NCBI GenBank assembly: GCA_020048985.1
Contig: JAIFLR010000049.1
Span: forward strand, 1-64,000
Reading direction: 5' to 3'
DNA from: Halobacteriovorax sp.
Lineage (GTDB): Bacteria > Bdellovibrionota > Bacteriovoracia > Bacteriovoracales > Bacteriovoracaceae
DNA length: 64,000 bases
The notes under the pieces were generated by a model, which was given only the letters and a program-made list of their open reading frames with translations, was not told the DNA's origin and searched no databases. Below, one piece after another: positions 18,536 to 27,984 of the stretch. Numbering within the stretch: the first letter of the stretch is position 1; each line of letters begins with the position of its first letter. Both the position numbers and the translations under genes were made by a program.

Positions 18536-19444
18536 ATGAAAAAGATTGTTCAAATTGTTAAAACACTCATGCCACATGAAGCATTTGATGCTCTGGGTGT
18601 AGGTGTTATTGATTTCAAATCAAATTCATTCCAGGCCTTAGAGGCCAATCAATTTGAAGGGGAAGTTAAGTTCAGGCCTGAGCCAACTTTATATTTTGAT
18701 CTCGCGTCACTGACTAAACCCCTCACGAACTCTCTGTCCTATTTTTTGAAACCGGAAGCTTTTGATGCAGACGCCCTGCTTTGTTTGAATCATCGAGGAG
18801 GGTTACCTGCTTGGGGCCTTCTGCCGCGTAAGGGATGGAAAGAGCAGATTTTAAGTTATCCTATCAAAGAAAGCGAGACTCTCTATTCAGACTTTTCGGC
18901 CTTGAGAGTCATGTTGGAGCTAGAAAAGAAGGGGATCAGTTCGAAAAAGATTTGTTCTGAGGTCTGGGATAAAGAGACTATGAATTGGCTAGATCTTCCC
19001 GACCACTTTCCGACTCCGCAATATGGTTTCAAAAACTCTTTGCCAAACTTTGGGCAGGTTCATGATCCCAACGCTTGGGTGATTCATGATTTTTGTTCTC
19101 ATGCTGGGTTATTCTCTACTGTGGATGGACTTTGCCGAACACTGCTTAATTATCAAAAGCAGACTGGCTTTATTGAAAAAGTGAAAAACGATTTGAGTAA
19201 GCACACTCATCGTTTTATTTATGGTTGGGATAGAGTTGAAAACCCAGAAACGAGCTTGGCGGGCAAAGGGTGTGGACCAAAATCTTTCGGGCACCTTGGT
19301 TTTACTGGGACCTCGATTTGGATTGATCCTGATAAAATGCTGGGACACGTGATTTTATCCAACGCCACTAAGATTCATTGGTATGACAAACAAGGTCTTA
19401 ATGATCTTAGGCGCGCAGTCGGGGAAACGATTTGGCAGCTGTAA
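18536..19444 (+). CDS. Serine hydrolase of the beta-lactamase/esterase (PF00144) family
   Basis: The 302-residue protein lacks a signal peptide. It has the class C beta-lactamase-like triad: S58-L-T-K61 in FDLASLTKPL, a Y-S-D motif (117-119) replacing Y-x-N, and an HxG-type motif in GHLGFTGTS near residue 265. HDPNAW is also typical of EstB-like esterases. Members act as esterases, D-aminopeptidases or penicillin-binding hydrolases. The cytoplasmic location makes an esterase or muropeptide-recycling role more likely (inference). The 5' region lacks a Shine-Dalgarno sequence. Confidence 0.8.
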   Translation: MKKIVQIVKTLMPHEAFDALGVGVIDFKSNSFQALEANQFEGEVKFRPEPTLYFDLASLTKPLTNSLSYFLKPEAFDADALLCLNHRGGLPAWGLLPRKGWKEQILSYPIKESETLYSDFSALRVMLELEKKGISSKKICSEVWDKETMNWLDLPDHFPTPQYGFKNSLPNFGQVHDPNAWVIHDFCSHAGLFSTVDGLCRTLLNYQKQTGFIEKVKNDLSKHTHRFIYGWDRVENPETSLAGKGCGPKSFGHLGFTGTSIWIDPDKMLGHVILSNATKIHWYDKQGLNDLRRAVGETIWQL

Positions 19445-19526
19445 TTTCTTAAATTGAAAAAAATTCAGGGTCTTTGAGGGGGATCCCTTGCAAAGGCCAA
19501 TTTCTGGGTGGACCAGGCCAACCTCC

Positions 19527-19555
19527 TTGACTCATATCTTCTAAATTCGTATTTA
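19527..19555 (+). promoter_or_regulatory. Candidate leaderless promoter of the 19565 gene
   Basis: TTGACT (19527-19532), 17 nt and TATTTA (19550-19555) end 9 nt before the ATG of a signal-peptide start. No ribosome site lies between. Confidence 0.4.
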
Positions 19556-19564
19556 AGCCCCCGC

Positions 19565-20788
19565 ATGAAATTTTTAATTCTTCTTTTCTTATTTTTGTTG
19601 CCCCTGGGTAATTCATTTTCTCAGGAAAATTTCGACGACTATGAGTTCTTGGCCAAGGCCCAGACGGTGGTTATTGAAAACAATCAATTGGTGAGTCTTG
19701 ATTTTGAAAACCGATTGATTCAGGTTTTTTCAGAAAGACCTGAGCTTCTTACTGATGAAGATCCTACTAAGTTGATAGAAGCTATTGAGGAGTTAACATC
19801 TCAGGGTCTGCCAAATCGTGTGAAATTTAAACTTTCTGAAGCCGTCAGAAAGCCCGTTGTTGGTCTGGCCCATGAAATACGCACCATCGTAAGAAAATAT
19901 GGCATCGCCACGGGAATAACTTACGCGACCATTTCAATCACGAGTTATATTGTGCCTGTTCTCTTAGTCGCCGCCGGGCAACCTCAGTTGGCGGCCCTTA
20001 TTACGGCTTTTCCCACTGGTTCGGTCTATTTGATTGGTGTTGTGGCCTTCACTAAAGTGGTGAATCATCGGAAAATGATCAAGCTCTATGGTGGCAAAGA
20101 TCAATTTCATTATTATAAAAAACTTCATAAGCAGGTAAATAAAAGTCTTCATCTTAAAGGGAAGGGAAGTCTGATTGTACCGATGGAAAAAATCACTGAA
20201 GCTGAAATGAGTGCTCTTGTTCTTAATGGTTCAAATGTTATTAATAAGTTTTTGAGCTTTATCGACCATAAACGCCCTAAGTTGGACATGAAGCAATTAA
20301 AGTACTTTTTGAAGAGAAACGAAGCCTGGGATCAGACTCTGGAAAAAATTAAATCATCTACCGCTTCAGATGAGTTAAAAACTGCCAGCATGCTTTATCA
20401 TATTCAAGTTTCAAATTTAGATCTTTATCGTGAAATCCAGTTAGCTTTCCCCAAAAGTTTTATAGGCATTTCTGACTTTGAATTTTCCCAAGAGCTCAAA
20501 AACTGGAGTCTCGCTGCTGTTCATGCTGGAACCAAAAAAGAACTGGAAGAGACAATCGCCTTAATTCCAGTAGGAGTCCGTGTTTTGGATGTGGTCAAAA
20601 TTTGGGTGAAATGTGTGGTTCCTTATCTAATTGAGGAATCTAAAGGTTTACCCTACGCCAGCTATCGGTCGCTCTCAAAATCTCTGATGGCGCTGGAGGT
20701 TTCTTCTGAGCGCGCCCCGGGCAGGTTAGTGGATGAAGCCTGGAGAGCTGAATTTGCTAATTACCTCCAATCTGCACTTCAAAAGTAA
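19565..20788 (+). CDS. Exported or membrane protein of unknown function
   Basis: The 407-residue protein starts with a clear signal peptide (MKFLILLFLFLLPLGNSFS). Two hydrophobic segments around residues 115-165 (GIATGITYATISITSYIVPVLL and FPTGSVYLIGVVAF) could be membrane helices. The rest is helical and charged. I recognise no family. The ATG at 19565 is preferred over GTG 19508 because it begins the signal peptide. There is no Shine-Dalgarno sequence, but a promoter-like pair ends 9 nt upstream. Confidence 0.65.
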   Translation: MKFLILLFLFLLPLGNSFSQENFDDYEFLAKAQTVVIENNQLVSLDFENRLIQVFSERPELLTDEDPTKLIEAIEELTSQGLPNRVKFKLSEAVRKPVVGLAHEIRTIVRKYGIATGITYATISITSYIVPVLLVAAGQPQLAALITAFPTGSVYLIGVVAFTKVVNHRKMIKLYGGKDQFHYYKKLHKQVNKSLHLKGKGSLIVPMEKITEAEMSALVLNGSNVINKFLSFIDHKRPKLDMKQLKYFLKRNEAWDQTLEKIKSSTASDELKTASMLYHIQVSNLDLYREIQLAFPKSFIGISDFEFSQELKNWSLAAVHAGTKKELEETIALIPVGVRVLDVVKIWVKCVVPYLIEESKGLPYASYRSLSKSLMALEVSSERAPGRLVDEAWRAEFANYLQSALQK

Positions 20789-20840
20789 GTATACTAGTCT
20801 TGTCAGTTACCCTTATTTTATCGCTAGATAAATAGGCTTT

Positions 20841-20849
20841 TGTTATAAT
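20841..20849 (+). promoter_or_regulatory. Extended -10 promoter of mpl
   Basis: TGTTATAAT is a TGn-extended consensus -10 box, 24 nt before the mpl ATG. An AAAAGGA ribosome site lies between. No good -35 box is seen, which is usual for extended -10 promoters. Confidence 0.6.
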
Positions 20850-20872
20850 CGTTCTACTGAAAAAGGATTTTC

Positions 20873-22275
20873 ATGGAACTAACAAACTTGATCTCTCAAG
20901 ACGATCTCATTGCTCGTCGCTCTCAAATTAAAAAAGTTTTCTTCTACCGAATTTGTGGTGCAGGAATGGGTCCAGCTGCTGTTTTGGTGAAGCAAGCTGG
21001 CTTTCAGGTGGAAGGGGCCGACTCGGCTTTTTATCCTCCGATGAGTACGTTTCTTGAAACCACCGGCATACCTTTATTCAAATTAGATCAGGTCACTCCT
21101 GAGTTCTTAAAACAATATGATCTCATCGTTGTGGGAAATTCTGTGTCTGGTAAAGCTGAAGCAGCTCGCATGATTGAAAAAACAGGCGTTCCTTTTACTT
21201 CATTTCCTTCGGCACTCGGCTCACTTGTTCTAAAAGATAAGAATGTCGTGGGTATTGCTGGCACTCATGGGAAAACGACCACAACTTATTTCATGACTCA
21301 GCTGTTGGAAAAACTTCATCAGAATCCTGGAAACCTTATTGGTGGAATTATTGAAGGACGAGATCCTTCGATGCTGGGAGATAAGTATTTTGCAATTGAG
21401 TCAGATGAATATGACTCCGCTTATTTTCACAAAATCTCTAAGTTTCGTTTCATGCGGATATTTTTCCCAATGTAGAGAAAATTGAAGATGAGTTCAGAGA
21501 TGTGATTCCGAAAATGAAGACGCTTATCTTCAACCAAGAGTACCCATCGGCGATGAAGTTATATAAAGATTATTATGGGAAGAATCCAGCTCAAAAATGG
21601 TTCCTATACGGCGAAGGCTCACAAATGGGTCCTCACGAAGTAAAAACTTTTGAGAATGGATCGACCTTCACGGTGACCTGGAACGGAGAGAATATTCCTT
21701 TCAAATCAACGGTCGTTGGACAGCATAATGTGCTTAACCTTACCAGTTGCTTGATTTTTCTTCTTTCTGAGGGATTTAAAGTTAGTGACGTACAGAAAGC
21801 TGCTGATGAAATCGGAATGGTTAAACGTCGTCAGGAAGTACGTGGAAAATATAAAGGCATGATTGTCATTGATGACTTCGCCCATCACCCTCGTGCCATC
21901 ACTGTAACTATGGATGCGATTCGTGCTCGTTTTAAAAATAAAAAAATCATTACAGTTTTTGAGCCCATCTCTGCGACAGCTAGAAGTTCAATTTTTCAAA
22001 ACGAATTCAGAGACTCTCTTGCTGCTTCAGAAAAAGTGATTATTGCCAAAGCTGAAATTGCCACCACCGCTCTGGGGGGAACGGATCTTGATAGTGATAA
22101 ACTCACAAAAGAGATTGCTCAGAAAAATCAGGCAGCTGTATGCGTAAGTAAACTTGATGATCTGAGAAAAGCGATTGATGCCTTCGCTGAACCAGATGCT
22201 GTTTTATTAATACTAAGTAACCGTACATGTCTTGGTTTATGGGAGTCGAGTTTTGTTCAAGAACTTAAGGCTTAA
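20873..22275 (+). pseudogene. mpl: UDP-N-acetylmuramate:tripeptide ligase (Mpl), broken by an internal deletion and frameshift
   Basis: The gene would recycle murein tripeptide by joining it to UDP-MurNAc in the cytoplasm. The first frame (20873-21475) has the Rossmann GAGMGP, GNSVSGKAEA, the P-loop GTHGKTTTT and ESDEYDSAYF. At about 21450 it changes frame. The second frame resumes with HADIFPNVEKIEDEF and carries VDDFAHHPRAI-like and FEP..ATARSS motifs to 22275. In known Mpl the segment between SKF and HADIF holds about 14 more residues with the conserved NLEFD motif. These are absent, so about 43 nt appear lost rather than a single base. Either a real pseudogene or a sequence error. Confidence 0.85.
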
Positions 22276-23905
22276 GGGATCTTTTTTTCTCGCGATGATT
22301 TTCTCTTTGTCTTCGTGCGCATCTCCCTCCGTTAAATGGCAGGGGGACATGTCGAATCACGTGGCCACTTATATGGATTCTTTTCATAAGTTCCGTGAAC
22401 GAATTTGTGTTCCGAAGGCAGAAAGCCTTTTTGAAGAATATCTTAAAGCTTACCGTGGCCAAGGCTACTGGATTCCTGAGCTTGAGGATGATGTTGATGT
22501 TAAGTCTATCATTTCGCTTATCCCTGAATACGAAAAGAAACTTATCTGGATTCGTCAGCAGGCCAAACAGGTAGGGAAAACGGGGCTTCCTTCCCAGGCC
22601 ATTACCAAGGATATTCGTTTTATTCTTAGGAAGCTTTTACAGCTGAAAAAGAGTGAGCTTTCAGTCAATGAAGCAGAAAAAGTATCTTCTCGTAAGGAGT
22701 CTTTAAAGCTTCAAGAAAAGCTGTCGAGCGCCTATGAAGCACTCATTAAAAAAGTTTCTTTCCTCTCAAACTATAAATATCCAGTAGACCATCTAAAAAA
22801 CAGAAAGATATTTGATGATTTTAGAGAAAAGGAAGACGCGCCATCGGTTGAAATAGCCAACTATACATTTCTTTACCGTAAAATTTTGGAAGATGGTGCC
22901 TATAACCCTGATCATACTGGATCGGATATTTATCTCCGCACAACCATTGATACCCTTCACTTTGAACTTAAAGAGCATGACTTCTATTTAACTGAAGATG
23001 CTCGTTACGATCTTGAATTTGTTTTAAGCAAAATTGAAAAAGAGCTTGAACGGGGAAAAACTAAGATTCTAGAAGAAAATCAAAAATCAATTATTGTTAA
23101 TAAAATTAAGACGACGCCAAACCGTGAACTCATAAAAGAACATAATAAGGCAGCCGATCAGCTTAAGAAGTTTGTTTATACCAAACAAGCTGAAGTTTAT
23201 AATCACTGGCTTAACCAGCCGGAACTCACCCGCTCAATTTTCGTTATTGAGACGATTCTTTTAAATGAGGTGGGGGGAGTTGATGGTGAAGATGCTCTGG
23301 AGCGCATGGACGTAGCGAGAGTGGTTCAGAATCGACAGGATAAACCCAAGTATCTCTCGATAGGTAAAAAAGAATTCATCTATCCTTATCTGAAAAATGT
23401 GACGACTGATTTTCATTTAAAAAATGAAAGATGGCTTAACGCTCTTTTCAAGCAGGGAGAATTCTCTTTCACCTATTATTATATGAGTGGAGTGGCGAAG
23501 ATATTTTGCCCTGATATGGCGCCAAGTGCCCGCAAGCTTCGGGCCAAAAACGTGGAAATTGCTCTTCAAGTCCTCAAAGAAGGCGAAACACCCTTTAAAG
23601 CTACCCGCTATTTTTCTCGCTCCAGTATGATTGGACGTATTCATATGGACAGCATCTGGGAAGATTACGAAGTCTATCCGGAGCGGCCAGCACTTATGGC
23701 CGCGGGACAGGAGAAGCTTTTAAAAGCTTTTAAAAATGGTGATTATTCCTATTTGTATTCTTTTGAGGATCCTAAGCGGGAAATCTTTCAAGTCGTTGAG
23801 ATAGGTGGTGAGAATTACGCTTTAGGCGAGAAGAGTGGTATAAAAATCTTCTACAAGCACAGAAATCCTCACTACTTCAAATATTTCACCAAAATCGGAA
23901 AATAG
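22253..23905 (+). CDS. Lipoprotein of unknown function, possible cell-wall-hydrolase-like region
   Basis: Starting at TTG 22253, which has GGGAG 7 nt upstream and overlaps mpl by 23 nt, the protein has about 550 residues. A lipoprotein signal ([12 protein letters not shown], cysteine at residue 22) leads it. The middle is helical and lysine/glutamate-rich. Residues about 335-450 include EVGG...[13 protein letters not shown], a pattern loosely like SleB-type cell-wall hydrolases (LNRV motif), followed by a region ending RYFSRSSM. That similarity is weak and by eye only. Coupling to mpl would fit a role in envelope turnover (inference). Confidence 0.6.
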   Translation: MFKNLRLKGSFFLAMIFSLSSCASPSVKWQGDMSNHVATYMDSFHKFRERICVPKAESLFEEYLKAYRGQGYWIPELEDDVDVKSIISLIPEYEKKLIWIRQQAKQVGKTGLPSQAITKDIRFILRKLLQLKKSELSVNEAEKVSSRKESLKLQEKLSSAYEALIKKVSFLSNYKYPVDHLKNRKIFDDFREKEDAPSVEIANYTFLYRKILEDGAYNPDHTGSDIYLRTTIDTLHFELKEHDFYLTEDARYDLEFVLSKIEKELERGKTKILEENQKSIIVNKIKTTPNRELIKEHNKAADQLKKFVYTKQAEVYNHWLNQPELTRSIFVIETILLNEVGGVDGEDALERMDVARVVQNRQDKPKYLSIGKKEFIYPYLKNVTTDFHLKNERWLNALFKQGEFSFTYYYMSGVAKIFCPDMAPSARKLRAKNVEIALQVLKEGETPFKATRYFSRSSMIGRIHMDSIWEDYEVYPERPALMAAGQEKLLKAFKNGDYSYLYSFEDPKREIFQVVEIGGENYALGEKSGIKIFYKHRNPHYFKYFTKIGK

Positions 23906-23939
23906 ATCTAATTTAGCCCAAAAAACCCCGAAAATCTTT

Positions 23940-23968
23940 TTGATAAAACGCATAGAGCAAGGTATAAA
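23940..23968 (+). promoter_or_regulatory. Sigma-70 promoter of metK
   Basis: TTGATA (23940-23945), a 17-nt spacer and TATAAA (23963-23968) form a near-consensus promoter 56 nt before the metK ATG. An AAGGAG ribosome site lies in between. No SAM riboswitch fold is seen in this short leader. Confidence 0.7.
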
Positions 23969-24023
23969 TCCCCCCACTATAGTTTATTATTTGTTTAGTT
24001 TATCGCCTGCAAGGAGCAAGTAT

Positions 24024-25187
24024 ATGTTGAAAGATTATATGTTTACCTCTGAGTCTGTTACCGAGGGTCACCCGGATAAAATCGCAGACCAAATTTCTGA
24101 TGCCGTTCTTGATGCCATGCTTGCACAAGATCCTAAGTCTCGCGTTGCTTGCGAAACTTTGATCACTACAGGTCTAGTAGTTGTTGCTGGTGAAATCACA
24201 ACTGGAGCTAACGTTGATATCAACGAAACAGTTCGTAAAACTATCAAAAAAATTGGTTACGACCATTCAGATAAAGGCTTTGACTGTAACACTTGCGGCG
24301 TAACAATCGCAGTTGGTAAACAGTCTCAAGATATCGCTGTTGGTGTAAACGAAGGTGAAGTGAACGCCTTTGACCAAGGTGCTGGTGACCAAGGTTTGAT
24401 GTTCGGTTACGCCATCAATGAAACTGAAACTTTCATGCCTATGACAATTGATCTCTCTCACAAACTTGCTAAGAAATTAGCTGAAGTTCGTCATAATGGG
24501 AAAGTTCCTCTTCTTCGCGCTGATGGTAAGACTCAAGTGACTGCTCAGTACATTGATGGAAAACTTTCTCGTATCGACGCTATCGTAGTTTCTACTCAAC
24601 ATGCTGAAGAGATGACTCTTAAGCAAGTTCAAGAAGCAATTATGGAAGAAGTAATCAAGAAAGTTGTTGATCCTAAGTACATTGATAAAAACACTAAATA
24701 CTTCATCAATCCAACTGGCCGCTTTGTAATCGGTGGACCAATGGGGGATTGCGGTCTTACAGGTCGTAAAATCATCGTTGATACGTACGGTGGTCACGGT
24801 GCTCACGGCGGTGGTGCATTCTCTGGAAAAGATCCTTCTAAAGTCGATCGTTCAGCTGCCTATGCTGCTCGTCACATTGCTAAGAACGTAGTGGCCGCTG
24901 GTCTTGCTGACCGCGCTTTGGTTCAAGTTGCTTACGCCATTGGTGTAGCTAAGCCGATGTCACTTTTGATCGATACTTTTGATACAGCTAAAGTTGATGA
25001 GAAAAAATTAACTGCAGCTATCAACGAACTATTCGATATGCGTCCTAAGGCAATCATTCAGCGCCTTGATCTTCTTCGTCCTATTTACTCTGAAACAGCT
25101 GCTTACGGTCACTTCGGTCGTACTTCTGCCAAAGGGTTCAATTGGGAGAAGACAGATATGGTGGATGCTCTTAAAGGTTTCTTCTAA
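24024..25187 (+). CDS. metK: S-adenosylmethionine synthetase
   Basis: The 387-residue enzyme makes S-adenosylmethionine from methionine and ATP. Visible signatures are [20 protein letters not shown]-type N terminus, [12 protein letters not shown] (the hexapeptide region), [21 protein letters not shown] and the glycine-rich [19 protein letters not shown]. The length is typical. ATG 24024 follows AAGGAGCAAGTAT. An upstream in-frame start at 23940 would fall in the promoter. A strong terminator follows. Confidence 0.97.
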   Translation: MLKDYMFTSESVTEGHPDKIADQISDAVLDAMLAQDPKSRVACETLITTGLVVVAGEITTGANVDINETVRKTIKKIGYDHSDKGFDCNTCGVTIAVGKQSQDIAVGVNEGEVNAFDQGAGDQGLMFGYAINETETFMPMTIDLSHKLAKKLAEVRHNGKVPLLRADGKTQVTAQYIDGKLSRIDAIVVSTQHAEEMTLKQVQEAIMEEVIKKVVDPKYIDKNTKYFINPTGRFVIGGPMGDCGLTGRKIIVDTYGGHGAHGGGAFSGKDPSKVDRSAAYAARHIAKNVVAAGLADRALVQVAYAIGVAKPMSLLIDTFDTAKVDEKKLTAAINELFDMRPKAIIQRLDLLRPIYSETAAYGHFGRTSAKGFNWEKTDMVDALKGFF

Positions 25188-25188
25188 T

Positions 25189-25220
25189 AAAAAAAGCCCT
25201 CTTCGGAGGGCTTTTTTTTT
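25189..25220 (+). terminator. Intrinsic terminator after metK
   Basis: AGCCCTC and GAGGGCT enclose a UUCG tetraloop. They are flanked by an A-run and followed by nine T, so it can work in both directions. Confidence 0.95.
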
Positions 25221-25242
25221 ATGTTAATTTCCCAAAATCCCT

Positions 25243-25248
25243 TAGAAT
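25243..25248 (+). promoter_or_regulatory. -10 box of a leaderless small gene
   Basis: TAGAAT ends 6 nt before ATG 25255. The metK terminator ends at 25220, so a promoter must lie in these 34 nt. No Shine-Dalgarno sequence fits. Confidence 0.45.
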
Positions 25249-25254
25249 AATTCA

Positions 25255-25485
25255 ATGACCGAAATCTTTTTCCTCGCCAGACATATTCCCTTTTGGGCCA
25301 CAGCCTTAATTGTTCTTGGGGGAGAGTTCGGTTATCTTTTCTGGCTCAAAAAGAAGAAAAAAACGGCTACCTTGTGCTTAATGATTGTCGTTATTGGCCT
25401 AGCCGCTAACGTCTTTTATATCTGGGCCGGTGGGCCAGAGAAATCTGTGAAAATTATCAAAAAGATGCACCGCGACCATAAGTAA
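25255..25485 (+). CDS. Small two-helix membrane protein
   Basis: The 76-residue protein has two hydrophobic helices (about residues 10-30 and 40-57) separated by a lysine cluster (KKKKKT), which suggests both termini on the same side of the inner membrane, probably outside. I recognise no family. It is isolated between the metK terminator and a regulator gene and has its own putative leaderless promoter. Confidence 0.65.
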   Translation: MTEIFFLARHIPFWATALIVLGGEFGYLFWLKKKKKTATLCLMIVVIGLAANVFYIWAGGPEKSVKIIKKMHRDHK

Positions 25486-25604
25486 TTTTGTCTTACATTT
25501 GACACCCCATTAATTAACTCATTGAAAACAAAAGAAACCGTAGGGGTCTAAAGTTTGACACTAAGACTCAGGTTCTAGTAAATTTGAGTTATCTTGGAGG
25601 ATCT

Positions 25605-27119
25605 ATGGACGACATGAACTTTCTTCATCAGAGCTTTGATGGGTCGATTGACCACAATTTTCCGCCCATCATTATTGTCGAGGACGACAAGCTTCTTGGG
25701 ATGAGTCTCAAGAGGTATCTTGAGCAGACTTTGAAACTCAAAGTGCAACTTTATACCAGCGCTGAAGATTGTCTGATGGATTTCGCTAAGAACCATCCGC
25801 TCGAAAATCCTTTCTGTCTTATTACCGATATCAGTCTTGAGCAGGGATCAGATGGTCTTTTGCTCATCGATATTCTTAAAGAGAAGGGCTTTGAGTTTGT
25901 TTCAATCGTGATGACTGGCTTTGCTAGTATTGAGACAGCGATTGCGGCGACTAAGAAAGGTGTGTTTCATTATCTAACTAAACCTTTTGAACCAGAAAAT
26001 TTAAAGCGACTTGTGATCCAGGCGCTTCAAGCAAAACTATCTGCCAATCTTCCTGCTGAAATTATGAACGATGGTGCTGGGCTCTTCGCCGATGGAAGCC
26101 GCACCCGTCTACCATCTAAGCTTAAAATGGACCGCGCCACGGTTGAAGATACTTTTGAAGGCATGATTGGCCGCTCAAAAGTGATGAGAGACGTTTTTGA
26201 AAGAATCAGTAAAGTTGCTAAGACGGATTCAACTATTCTTATCATGGGCCCATCAGGAACTGGTAAGGAGCTTGTTGCTTCTGCTATCCATAAGCTTTCT
26301 AATCGTAATCAGAAAAATCGCATTTCAGTTAACTGCGGAGCGATTCCTTCGGAACTTTTGGAGAGTGAGCTCTTCGGACACATGAAGGGATCATTTACGG
26401 GTGCTATCTCTAACCGCAAGGGGAGATTCGAACTGGCGCAGGGTGGAACGATATTCCTGGATGAAATTGGTGATATGCCAATGCTTCTTCAGGTCAAACT
26501 TTTACGTGTTCTCCAGGAACGAGTGATTGAGCCAATTGGATCAACTGAAATTCTTCCTATTGACGTGCGTGTGATCGCAGCAACCCATAGAGATATTGAT
26601 AAAGCCGTAACGGAAGGAAAATTTCGTGAGGACTTGTTCTATCGTCTGAATGTTATTCCTATAAAAATGCCGTCCCTTAAAGATCGTCGTGAAGACATAC
26701 CTCTTTTGATCTCTCACTTCCTTGACCGTTTTGTCTCGGCCGATCATTCGAACGAAATTACTTTTGCTCCTCTTACGATTGACCTCCTCATGGGCTACGA
26801 TTGGCCAGGAAACGTTCGTGAGCTTGAGAATGTGATCGAGCGTCTGGTTATCTTACGTGGAGGAAATGAAATCCTTCCTGAGGATCTTCCGGCCAAAATC
26901 TTCCGTTCTAACCCACTTGCCACTCAAACCTATAAAACACTTTTTGAGTTGCCTGATCTTGGGGTAGACCTGAAGCAGATTCTTTCTGATATAGAAGACT
27001 CTTTAATCATGCAGGCCATGAATCGAACCAGAGGCAATAAAAATCAAGCCTCGAAGCTTCTGACCCTTAATCGGACAACCCTGATTGAGAAAATGAAGAA
27101 AAAGAACTTAGAATTGTAA
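25605..27119 (+). CDS. Sigma-54-dependent response regulator (NtrC family)
   Basis: The 504-residue protein has a receiver domain with acidic pair EDD (26-28), phospho-acceptor D75 and K126. An AAA+ domain has Walker A GPSGTGKE (about 214), the sigma-54 contact loop GSFTGA instead of the commoner GAFTGA, and Walker [10 protein letters not shown] Fis-type helix-turn-helix ([21 protein letters not shown]) closes it. It activates RNA polymerase with sigma-54 after phosphorylation by an unlinked kinase. ATG 25605 is chosen for its GGAGG site. Two TTGACA boxes (25499, 25555) lie upstream without good -10 partners. Its targets may include the sigma-54-type site at 54734. Confidence 0.92.
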   Translation: MDDMNFLHQSFDGSIDHNFPPIIIVEDDKLLGMSLKRYLEQTLKLKVQLYTSAEDCLMDFAKNHPLENPFCLITDISLEQGSDGLLLIDILKEKGFEFVSIVMTGFASIETAIAATKKGVFHYLTKPFEPENLKRLVIQALQAKLSANLPAEIMNDGAGLFADGSRTRLPSKLKMDRATVEDTFEGMIGRSKVMRDVFERISKVAKTDSTILIMGPSGTGKELVASAIHKLSNRNQKNRISVNCGAIPSELLESELFGHMKGSFTGAISNRKGRFELAQGGTIFLDEIGDMPMLLQVKLLRVLQERVIEPIGSTEILPIDVRVIAATHRDIDKAVTEGKFREDLFYRLNVIPIKMPSLKDRREDIPLLISHFLDRFVSADHSNEITFAPLTIDLLMGYDWPGNVRELENVIERLVILRGGNEILPEDLPAKIFRSNPLATQTYKTLFELPDLGVDLKQILSDIEDSLIMQAMNRTRGNKNQASKLLTLNRTTLIEKMKKKNLEL

Positions 27120-27125
27120 AAATAT

Positions 27126-27151
27126 AGCCACCTTCGGGTGGCTTTTTTTTT
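27126..27151 (+). terminator. Intrinsic terminator after the sigma-54 regulator
   Basis: A 7-bp stem AGCCACC/GGTGGCT with a UUCG loop is followed by nine T, starting 6 nt after the stop codon. Confidence 0.94.
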
Positions 27152-27285
27152 GATTGTCAGGATTGTGTCAAGGTAGTTTTAGGCTTAAGTTAATTCGGCT
27201 CACCCCCCTTTAAAAATTTTTTTGAGTTCGCTACAAGAGCGCCACATAAGTGAAACAAAAACAAATCTCATTAAAGGAGAAAAAA

Positions 27286-27732
27286 ATGAAACAACTAATT
27301 ATCGCTCTCAGTCTCTTGGCCATGTCTGCTGCTCAGGCAGGAGAAATAAAAATTAAATCAATCAGCCAGTATGAACTTTGGGGTTCTGCGAATGCTTCAT
27401 CGGCATTCGGAATCAATCCAGATATGGGTCGCGCATGGATAGAAGTCACAGTGACGGCCAATGATCCAGATGGTGGTCTTTCAGAAGTAGAGCGCATTAA
27501 AATGGAAGGCATTACATATGATCAGCAAACTGGTGCTATCAATGTTGATTTTGAAGGGAAAATTACAACTTGTGCTGAATATAAAACTGTTGGCCGCTCA
27601 ATCTTCCGTCAGAAAGTGATCAAGATGACTCCAAACTGTAAGTTTGTAAGTCGTTGGAGAAAATTCTCTTATGACAATGGTTTTGAAATGAAGAAGACAG
27701 CTGCTCTTGATCTTTTTTTAATCGTAGAATAA
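27286..27732 (+). CDS. Small secreted protein of unknown function
   Basis: The 148-residue protein has a signal peptide (MKQLIIALSLLAMSAAQA, cleavage after AQA). The mature part looks beta-rich with two cysteines (TTCAEY and NCKFVSRW) that may pair. ATG 27286 follows a very strong AAAGGAGA site. An upstream start at 27250 lacks support. No family is recognised. It is monocistronic: a terminator precedes it and a perfect hairpin follows. Confidence 0.7.
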   Translation: MKQLIIALSLLAMSAAQAGEIKIKSISQYELWGSANASSAFGINPDMGRAWIEVTVTANDPDGGLSEVERIKMEGITYDQQTGAINVDFEGKITTCAEYKTVGRSIFRQKVIKMTPNCKFVSRWRKFSYDNGFEMKKTAALDLFLIVE

Positions 27733-27743
27733 TGAATCAACTT

Positions 27744-27770
27744 GTAGGGGCCATTGTGGCCCCTACTTCT
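27744..27770 (+). terminator. Probable terminator after the 27286 gene
   Basis: The perfect 9-bp stem GTAGGGGCC/GGCCCCTAC with a 5-nt loop starts 11 nt after the stop. The T-tract after it is weak (TTCTAAGT). Confidence 0.6.
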
Positions 27771-27909
27771 AAGTAAGAAACCTCAGTAAATCCCCTGTTT
27801 TTAGTATCAATCTTACTGGCAATTAAACCTTTGTCGTGTTGTCAAAACGCACCTTTGACGAGTGGTTAGCATCTCCATTATTCCTATAGGTAGACAGGAG
27901 TATGCTTAA

Positions 27910-27984
27910 ATGAATTCAGTGTTGTGGGTGAGCTTTATAATGCTTACGTTCTTACTCGTCAGTCTTCGACTTTTTTCTTTCTGA
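27910..27984 (+). CDS. Candidate 24-residue hydrophobic peptide
   Basis: ATG 27910 lies 9 nt after AGGAG and opens 24 codons encoding one membrane helix (MNSVLWVSFIMLTFLLVSLR, then LFSF). The 3' part overlaps the end of the convergent MCE gene by 33 nt. A second ATG at 27902 gives only three codons. The region from 27733 otherwise holds only the hairpin at 27744. Evidence is limited to the ribosome site and the composition. Confidence 0.35.
   Translation: MNSVLWVSFIMLTFLLVSLRLFSF

Noticed and set aside
23906-24023. SAM riboswitch before metK
   Set aside because: The leader after the promoter is only about 50 nt long and has no multi-stem fold or terminator/antiterminator pair.
24477-24806. 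109-codon minus-strand frame within metK
   Set aside because: It is entirely antisense to a highly conserved enzyme and has no ribosome site or recognisable domain.
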